Below, piece after piece: positions 1 through 4,802 of a stretch of DNA of 6,313 bases. Positions within the stretch are counted from its first letter, which is position 1. Each line of letters starts with the position of its first letter. The position numbers and the translations under genes were made by a program. Below the pieces are notes generated by a model. The model was not told where the DNA came from, searched no databases, and saw nothing but the letters and a program-made list of their open reading frames with translations. The DNA is from UMGS1052 sp045580005 (GTDB taxonomy: Bacteria; Bacillota; Clostridia; Oscillospirales; CAG-382): positions 1 to 6,313 of the forward strand of contig JAZNMZ010000001.1 in NCBI GenBank assembly GCA_045580005.1, written 5' to 3'.

Positions 1-771
1 ATCGGCAGCTCCGCCGAGAACATCAGCTTCTGCGGTGGAAAGTCCGTGAGCTCCGTGGGGATATATATGCACTTCATACGGAATTTTGTGCTCCGAGAGC
101 GCCTTTGCCATAAGAAGTGTATTCAGCACAGAAACGCCCGGGTCATCCGCCGTGTGCCACAGGAAACACGGAGCTGTTTTGTCCGAAACCTGCTTTTCGG
201 CAGAATAAAACTGCGCATCCCTTTCAAAATTGTCGGAATCTTCCAGAAGATTTTTAAAAGAGCCGTTATGTGCATACGCCGCAGTGCCCGAAATAACCGG
301 ATAAGAGAGAATAACAGCGTTGGGTCTGTTGCTGCCGGGCGTTATCTGTGCCGCCTCTGAGACAAAATCGCAATGCCACATTGTCGCAAGGCTTGCGGCA
401 AGGTGTCCCCCTGCCGAAAAGCCGACAACCGCTATTTTGTCGGGGTCGATATTGTATTCCTGTGCGTTTTCCCTTATATGGCTTATCGCCCTTGACGCCT
501 CGAGAAGCGGCTTGGGATGACCTGTTTTTTTGTCGGTGATATTACCTGCGACAGAATATTTCAGGACAAAAGCATTATAGCCCTTTGCATAAAACTTGCG
601 CGCAACAGGCTCTGCCTCGCGCTCGCTTGTCATAGCGTATGCTCCGCCGGGTATGACAAGAATTGCCTTTCTTTTTTCATGATACTCTGCCGTCGGAAGC
701 GAGCAGAGAATTTCAAGATATCCGAAATCGCGTTCGGGGAAAAGGTCTACTTTTTTTATCAAAAGTTCCAT
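1..771 (-). CDS. Alpha/beta-hydrolase, acetyl-esterase-like (partial, C-terminus missing)
   Basis: Hand translation from the ATG at 771-769 gives 257 open codons to the window edge, so the 3' end is missing. Seen: VIPGGAY (residues 39-45) fits the oxyanion-hole loop, with Pro where hormone-sensitive-lipase-type esterases usually carry His (HGG). GFSAGGH (117-123) is the nucleophile elbow with Ser119. WHTADDPGV (205-213) supplies the probable acid, Asp210. PHGAHGLS (238-245) supplies the probable His242. The full Ser-Asp-His triad is therefore present in the right order and spacing. No signal peptide is visible, so the enzyme is probably cytoplasmic. Family knowledge: such proteins hydrolyse short acyl esters, for example acetyl groups on sugars or xylan fragments; the substrate here is not determinable. 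The start is supported by AAGGAG 6 nt upstream, which begins within the stop codon of the preceding yigZ-like gene only 10 nt away, indicating a shared transcript. Few residues are likely missing, because the His motif normally lies near the C-terminus. Confidence 0.9.
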   Translation of the reverse strand, partial: MELLIKKVDLFPERDFGYLEILCSLPTAEYHEKRKAILVIPGGAYAMTSEREAEPVARKFYAKGYNAFVLKYSVAGNITDKKTGHPKPLLEASRAISHIRENAQEYNIDPDKIAVVGFSAGGHLAASLATMWHCDFVSEAAQITPGSNRPNAVILSYPVISGTAAYAHNGSFKNLLEDSDNFERDAQFYSAEKQVSDKTAPCFLWHTADDPGVSVLNTLLMAKALSEHKIPYEVHIYPHGAHGLSTAEADVLGGAAD

Positions 772-781
772 AGCTTACTCC

Positions 782-1402
782 TTATTCCACATCAAAGCGC
801 TCGCCGATAATCTCAAAGTGTGCTCTGGCGCCTGTGTAATCTGTAACAAAATCATAAAACGCTCCGTATTTGTCCTCGCGCACGGCAAGCGTGAGCTTTA
901 CATTCTCGCCGAAATCCTGTCCATCGCACCGCACGCCGTATTTCGAAAGCTCTTTATTTATCTTCTCATAGTCCTGGTACTGAACTGTCACGCTAAACTG
1001 CGTGAATTTGCAAAAAACCGAAGTTCCTGCGGCGTCTATTGCCAGCTTTGCCGCCTTGGCATATGCGCGTACAAGACCACCTGCACCAAGGAGTATACCT
1101 CCGAAGTACCGCGTAACAACGATAACTGTGCCGCACAGTTCCTCTCGCTTTATAACCTCGAGCACCGGCATACCTGCCGTGCCCGACGGCTCGCCGTCAT
1201 CCGAGAAGCGTGCAATTCCCGTGTCTTTGAGAATATACGCATAAACATTATGCGTTGCGTCTGCGTGCTTGCTCTTTATGCTTTTTATAAATTCCTGCGC
1301 CTGCTGCTCGTTGCTGACAGGCTTTATATATCCTATAAACTGAGATTTTTTCTCTGCAAATTCGGCACTTGCCTGGCGAGCCGCCGTCTTAAAGCTATCC
1401 AC
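782..1402 (-). CDS. yigZ: YigZ/IMPACT (UPF0029) family protein
   Basis: A 206-residue protein from a GTG start at 1402-1400, close to the usual length of about 200-220 for the family. Seen: the N-terminal UPF0029 domain with KHADATHNVYAY (45-56), DDGEPSGTAG (68-77) and TRYFGGILLGAGGL (97-110), followed by a C-terminal DUF1949-like ferredoxin-fold domain (about 137-200). Family knowledge: E. coli YigZ and eukaryotic IMPACT share this fold. IMPACT modulates Gcn2 signalling, but the bacterial role is unsettled, with ribosome or nucleic-acid association suggested. A longer frame reaches a TTG at 1462 and an ATG at 1435, but these lie in the -35 and -10 boxes of a good promoter. The GTG has a purine-rich AGGGGGT about 7 nt upstream and begins the protein where homologues begin. 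It is the first gene of a leftward unit with the esterase. The family call is firm; the start is likely but not proven. Confidence 0.93.
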   Translation of the reverse strand: MDSFKTAARQASAEFAEKKSQFIGYIKPVSNEQQAQEFIKSIKSKHADATHNVYAYILKDTGIARFSDDGEPSGTAGMPVLEVIKREELCGTVIVVTRYFGGILLGAGGLVRAYAKAAKLAIDAAGTSVFCKFTQFSVTVQYQDYEKINKELSKYGVRCDGQDFGENVKLTLAVREDKYGAFYDFVTDYTGARAHFEIIGERFDVE

Positions 1403-1433
1403 AAAGACACCCCCTTTTTTATTTTCTCCTAAC

Positions 1434-1462
1434 ATTCTATACCAAATCACACAAAAAGTCAA
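1434..1462 (-). promoter_or_regulatory. Sigma-A promoter for the yigZ-esterase unit
   Basis: On the minus strand TTGACT (1462-1457) is followed by a 17-nt spacer and TAGAAT (1439-1434). Transcription would begin near 1427, leaving a leader of about 25 nt with the purine-rich SD before the GTG at 1402. The ATG at 1435-1433 overlaps the -10 box and so cannot be used from this transcript. Confidence 0.72.
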
Positions 1463-1485
1463 CAGCCGACAGAAATCTTGACTTT
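1455..1485. repeat. 8-bp inverted repeat coinciding with two divergent -35 boxes
   Basis: AAAGTCAA (1455-1462) and TTGACTTT (1478-1485) are perfect inverted copies separated by 15 bp. Each arm contains the -35 hexamer of one of the two divergent promoters. The symmetry may follow simply from two similar -35 boxes, or may mark a binding site for a dimeric regulator that controls both directions; the sequence alone does not decide. Confidence 0.6.
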
Positions 1486-1506
1486 ACGCAGCTTTTGTGT
1501 TACAAT
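1478..1506 (+). promoter_or_regulatory. Sigma-A promoter with extended -10 for the Na/Pi transporter gene
   Basis: TTGACT (1478-1483), a 17-nt spacer and TACAAT (1501-1506), preceded by TGT (1498-1500), which fits the TGn extended -10. The expected start is near 1513, giving a leader of roughly 64 nt before the ATG at 1577. No Pho-box-like direct repeat was recognised around it. Confidence 0.8.
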
Positions 1507-1576
1507 AGTTGCAAAGTGATCAGGCAAATTATGGTTGCCGCACTGCCCACAGGAGACGACAAAAAGGAGATTTATT

Positions 1577-3337
1577 ATGGGCCCGTTTGAAATACTCGAA
1601 TTACTTTGTGGACTTGCGCTGTTCCTTTACGGCATGGAGGTAATGGGAGACTCGCTCAAGAAGAGCGCAGGCAGTCAACTCAAAACAACACTTGGAAAAA
1701 TGACCTCAAACAACTTCAGAGGCTTTCTCCTTGGTCTTATTGTCACCGCCATCATCCAGAGCTCATCGGCTACGACCGTTATGGTTGTCGGCTTTGTAAA
1801 CTCGGGAACAATGACGCTCGCGCAGTCTGTCGGCGTTATCATGGGTGCGAATGTAGGTACGGCAGTTACCGCCTGGCTTACAGGTCTGTCGGGTCTCGGC
1901 AGCGCGGGAGCTGCGGCCTCATCTGCCATTCAGTGGCTCAAGCCCGACGCATGGATGCCGATTCTTGCGGTTATCGGCATATGCTTGCTTATGTTCGGCA
2001 GCACCAGCAAGAGAAAAAATGCAGGTACGATACTTCTCGGCTTTGCCGTTCTTATGGTAGGTATGGATCTTATGTCGGGAGCGGTGAGCGGTCTTAAAGA
2101 GGACGCAGGCTTCAGACAGATTCTCACAATGTTCAACAACCCCATTCTCGGCGTGCTTGCAGGTCTTGTACTCACGGCTATCGTGCAGTCTTCCTCTGCT
2201 TCTGTCGGCATTCTGCAGTCGCTGTCGGCAACAGGCGCCATCACATACGGAGCGGCAATTCCGATTGTCATGGGACAGAATATAGGCACCTGCGTTACGG
2301 CGATGATTTCTTCTGTCGGCGCTAACAAAAACGGCAAGCGGGCGGCTTTGATTCATCTATATTTCAACATAATCGGCGTTGTTGTCGTTCTTTCGGGATT
2401 TTATCTTATAGATTACTTTGTAAACTTCAGCTTTGTGGAGAACACCATCGGAATGTGGGGCATTGCGGCAGTACACACGATATTCAAGATTATATCTGTT
2501 GCGCTCCTTGCGCCTTTCTCAAAGCTGCTCGAAACTCTTGCAGTAAAGACTGTTCCCGACAAATCCGACGAGGAACAGGAGGTTACTCCTCTTGACGAGC
2601 GTCTTATGGACACTCCTGCAGTTGCTGTCGAGCAGGCAAAGGAAGTTACAAAGACAATGGCACACCTGTCGTGCGACGCACTGCTCAAGGCTATATCAAA
2701 TCTCACCGAATATGACGCAAAGATTGCAGAAAAAGTGCGCGACAAGGAGAGCAAGGTTGACCTTTATGAGGACAACCTCGGCACATATCTTGTAAAGCTC
2801 TCGTCGCAGGATATGGACGAGTCTGACAGCCTTGAAATTACAAAGCTCCTGCATCTTATAGGCGACTTTGAGAGAATTTCCGACCACGCAGTAAACATTC
2901 TCGAATCTGCAGAGGAAATGAAAGAAAAGGATATCACTTTCTCCGAGCAGGCGCAGAAAGAGCTTGCCGCTCTTATGGGTGCTGTTACAGAGATTGTATC
3001 CATCACAGAAAAGGCTTTCAGCACCGGCGATATAGAGCTGGCGGCAAAAATTGAGCCTCTCGAGCAGGTTGTTGACTATCTGCGCGACAAGATAAAACTC
3101 AATCACATCATAAGACTCCAGAAGAGTCAGTGCTCTATAGAACACGGATTTGTCCTGTCTGATCTTCTCACAAGCTTTGAGAGGGTATCCGACCACTGCT
3201 CGAACATCGCAGGCTGTATTATTGAACTTTCGCAGCATCACGCGCTCGATATGCACAAGTATCTGAGAAGTATCAAAAAGGGCGGCGAAAACTTTGATCA
3301 GCTATACAACGACTACAAAAGCAAGTACTCTATATAG
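1577..3337 (+). CDS. Na/phosphate-cotransporter family protein with C-terminal PhoU-like domain
   Basis: A 586-residue membrane protein. Seen: two internally related Na_Pi_cotrans repeats, the first with QSSSAT (61-66) and GANVGT (90-95), the second with QSSSAS (204-209) and GQNIGT (233-238). Hydrophobic segments cover about residues 5-20, 48-75, 126-145, 150-168, 188-205, 262-280 and 292-314. A charged linker (about 325-345) leads to a cytoplasmic helical domain (about 350-560) with two PhoU-type metal-binding motifs, FERISDH (431-437) and FERVSDH (534-540). Family knowledge: the QSSS repeats form the substrate site of NptA/SLC34-type sodium-phosphate symporters, and fused PhoU domains probably regulate transport. 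Phosphate is the best substrate guess, but other anions are possible. The start is the ATG at 1577, with AAGGAG at 1564-1569; an in-frame TTG at 1535 has no comparable site. It is a monocistronic unit between its own promoter and terminator, with no pst or two-component genes beside it. Confidence 0.93.
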   Translation: MGPFEILELLCGLALFLYGMEVMGDSLKKSAGSQLKTTLGKMTSNNFRGFLLGLIVTAIIQSSSATTVMVVGFVNSGTMTLAQSVGVIMGANVGTAVTAWLTGLSGLGSAGAAASSAIQWLKPDAWMPILAVIGICLLMFGSTSKRKNAGTILLGFAVLMVGMDLMSGAVSGLKEDAGFRQILTMFNNPILGVLAGLVLTAIVQSSSASVGILQSLSATGAITYGAAIPIVMGQNIGTCVTAMISSVGANKNGKRAALIHLYFNIIGVVVVLSGFYLIDYFVNFSFVENTIGMWGIAAVHTIFKIISVALLAPFSKLLETLAVKTVPDKSDEEQEVTPLDERLMDTPAVAVEQAKEVTKTMAHLSCDALLKAISNLTEYDAKIAEKVRDKESKVDLYEDNLGTYLVKLSSQDMDESDSLEITKLLHLIGDFERISDHAVNILESAEEMKEKDITFSEQAQKELAALMGAVTEIVSITEKAFSTGDIELAAKIEPLEQVVDYLRDKIKLNHIIRLQKSQCSIEHGFVLSDLLTSFERVSDHCSNIAGCIIELSQHHALDMHKYLRSIKKGGENFDQLYNDYKSKYSI

Positions 3338-3344
3338 ACCATAT

Positions 3345-3372
3345 AAAAAGCAGACAGTAAAGTCTGCTTTTT
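3345..3372 (+). terminator. Intrinsic terminator after the transporter gene
   Basis: AAAAAGCAGAC (3345-3355) pairs perfectly with GTCTGCTTTTT (3362-3372) around the 6-nt loop AGTAAA. The T-run continues as CTTTT, and the stem lies 7 nt after the stop codon. The A-run on the left arm could let it act on the other strand too, but no gene converges here. Confidence 0.92.
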
Positions 3373-3406
3373 CTTTTAAAAATTTGCCGCAGAGCGCATT
3401 TCGTAA

Positions 3407-3436
3407 TTGACAAATATGTATAGCGCGTGGTATAAT
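3407..3436 (+). promoter_or_regulatory. Near-consensus sigma-A promoter for hisS-aspS
   Basis: TTGACA (3407-3412) and TATAAT (3431-3436) are exact consensus hexamers separated by 18 nt, with TGG (3428-3430) as an extended -10. The start is expected near 3443, giving a leader of about 85 nt. It lies just after the transporter terminator, so hisS-aspS is an independent, probably highly expressed unit. Confidence 0.9.
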
Positions 3437-3454
3437 ATCTATAAGTATATATTC

Positions 3455-3477
3455 GTCGGAAAATGCCCTTTTCCGAC
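3455..3477 (+). promoter_or_regulatory. 9-bp hairpin in the hisS leader
   Basis: GTCGGAAAA (3455-3463) and TTTTCCGAC (3469-3477) form a perfect stem with the 5-nt loop TGCCC. It would start about 12 nt into the transcript. No U-run follows, so it is not a typical intrinsic terminator, and the T-box consensus AGGGTGG is absent. It may protect the 5' end or be a regulatory element of unknown type; the function is inference. Confidence 0.6.
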
Positions 3478-3527
3478 AGTAAATTTAAGTTTTAAAACAA
3501 AGATTTGCGAAAGGCGTTGATACAAAA

Positions 3528-4787
3528 ATGATGATACAGAAACCGAAAGGCACGCTTGATATTCTTCCCGACGAGATGGCGCTCTGGCACAAGATTGAAA
3601 ATGCCGTGCGCGACATCACCTCAAAGTACGGCTTCGGCGAGATTCGCTTTCCCACCTTTGAGCAGTCGGCACTTTTTAAAAGAGGAGTCGGTGGCACTAC
3701 CGACATTGTACAAAAAGAGATGTTTACTCTCGACGACAGGGACGGCAACGAGCTATGTCTTCGCCCTGAGGGCACAGCCTGTGTTGTAAGAAGCGTTATC
3801 GAAAACGGTCTTTTCAACGAGCCCATGCCGCTGAAGCTCTACTATCTCACAAACTTCTTCAGATACGAAAAGCCACAGGCGGGCAGATCGCGTGAATTTT
3901 ATCAGTTTGGCGTTGAGATGTTCGGCACATCAAAAGCAAGCGCAGATGCAACAGTTATTTCTATCGCGCACTCGTTGCTTGAAAGACTCGGAGTAAATGC
4001 TAAGCTCAACATCAATTCCATCGGCTGTCCAAGCTGCAGACCCAACTACCACAGGGCGCTTGTTGAGTACTTTACCTCTCACAAGGACGAGCTGTGCGAC
4101 ACCTGCAAGGAAAGACTCAAGACAAATCCTCTGCGTATCCTCGACTGCAAGAGCCCTATATGCGGAAAGCTATGCGAGGACGCGCCCAAGACTGTTGAGC
4201 ACCTGTGTCCTGAGTGCTCGGAGCATTTTGACTCGCTCAAGGCGTCGCTTGACGCACTTGGCATTTCATACAGCGTAAACCCGAGAATCGTGCGAGGGCT
4301 CGACTACTACACAAGAACGGTTTTTGAATTTATATCCGACGACATCGGTGCGCAGAGCACTGTGTGCGGTGGCGGCAGATACGACGGACTTGTAAAGGAG
4401 CTTGACGGTCCGGATCTTTGCGGTATCGGATTTGGCCTGGGTATTACAAGACTTGTGCTTGCAATGAGAGCAAATTATGAGAAAAACGGTCTTTCGCTCC
4501 CTGAGAACGAAAAGCCGCTTATATACATTGCCTCTATGGGTGCTGCAGCCGAGATAAAGGCGCTCTCGCTTGTAGGTGAGCTCAGAGCCCGCGGTGTTGC
4601 GGCAGAATGCGACATAACCGGCAGGAGCCTCAAGGCTCAGATGAAATATGCTGACAAAATCGGGGCAAAATACGCAGTGGTTCTGGGCGACAACGAGCTT
4701 GCCGAGGGCAAAGCTCAGCTCAAGAACCTGCGCGACGGCGAAAAGAGCGACATTGAAATAGACAAAATCGCAGACATAAATGAGTAA
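3528..4787 (+). CDS. hisS: Histidyl-tRNA synthetase
   Basis: A 419-residue class II synthetase of normal bacterial length (about 420-430) that charges tRNA-His with histidine in the cytoplasm using ATP. Seen: the N-terminal KPKGTLDILPDE (5-16), motif 1 region FGEIRFPTFE (36-45), motif 2 from FRYEK to EMFG (111-133), the HisRS-specific RGLDYYTRT (256-264) with the expected catalytic Arg256, CGGGRYDGL (280-288), motif 3 GIGFGLGITRL (299-309) and the C-terminal anticodon-binding domain (about 330-419). The region between motif 2 and RGLDYYTRT holds nine cysteines: CPSC (167-170), CDTC (190-193), C207, C212, C216 and CPEC (227-230), plausibly a zinc-binding insertion as remembered from clostridial HisRS. 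The start is the first of two adjacent ATGs (3528, 3531). GAAAGG lies 13 nt upstream, a long spacing, and no nearer in-frame start exists. It is followed 15 nt later by aspS. Confidence 0.97.
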   Translation: MMIQKPKGTLDILPDEMALWHKIENAVRDITSKYGFGEIRFPTFEQSALFKRGVGGTTDIVQKEMFTLDDRDGNELCLRPEGTACVVRSVIENGLFNEPMPLKLYYLTNFFRYEKPQAGRSREFYQFGVEMFGTSKASADATVISIAHSLLERLGVNAKLNINSIGCPSCRPNYHRALVEYFTSHKDELCDTCKERLKTNPLRILDCKSPICGKLCEDAPKTVEHLCPECSEHFDSLKASLDALGISYSVNPRIVRGLDYYTRTVFEFISDDIGAQSTVCGGGRYDGLVKELDGPDLCGIGFGLGITRLVLAMRANYEKNGLSLPENEKPLIYIASMGAAAEIKALSLVGELRARGVAAECDITGRSLKAQMKYADKIGAKYAVVLGDNELAEGKAQLKNLRDGEKSDIEIDKIADINE

Positions 4788-4797
4788 GGAAAGGTGA
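4786..4797 (+). promoter_or_regulatory. aspS ribosome binding site overlapping the hisS stop
   Basis: AAGGAAAGGTGA starts inside the hisS TAA stop (4785-4787) and ends 5 nt before the aspS ATG at 4803. The 15-nt gap holds no terminator or promoter, so aspS translation depends on the hisS transcript. Confidence 0.75.
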
Positions 4798-4802
4798 ATA
4801 CA

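Noticed and set aside
818..1432. A 204-codon plus-strand open frame opposite the yigZ-like gene
   Set aside because: It is fully antisense to a well-conserved family protein, is arginine/cysteine-rich with no recognisable motif, and has no SD site; it is a frame shadow.
1523..1539. GGCAA/TTGCC possible hairpin in the transporter leader
   Set aside because: Only a 5-bp stem with a 7-nt loop, no further pairing, no match to a riboswitch core known to me; likely chance.
1463..1577. Pho-box type operator upstream of the transporter
   Set aside because: No convincing direct repeats of TTAACA-like or E. coli Pho-box sequence were found.
1919..2356. Overlapping minus-strand frames of 135-145 codons inside the transporter
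   Set aside because: They overlap each other and the QSSS repeat region, and their Arg/His/Cys-rich or Thr/Pro-rich composition is typical of antisense reads.
2696..3256. A 186-codon minus-strand open frame inside the transporter gene
   Set aside because: It is antisense to the conserved PhoU-like region and has low-complexity composition with no family resemblance; a shadow.
3455..3477. Reading the hisS-leader hairpin as a transcription terminator
   Set aside because: Neither strand has a T-run after the stem, and a complete terminator already exists at 3345-3372.
3437..3527. T-box riboswitch before hisS
   Set aside because: The leader is too short and lacks the AGGGTGG core and a terminator/antiterminator pair.
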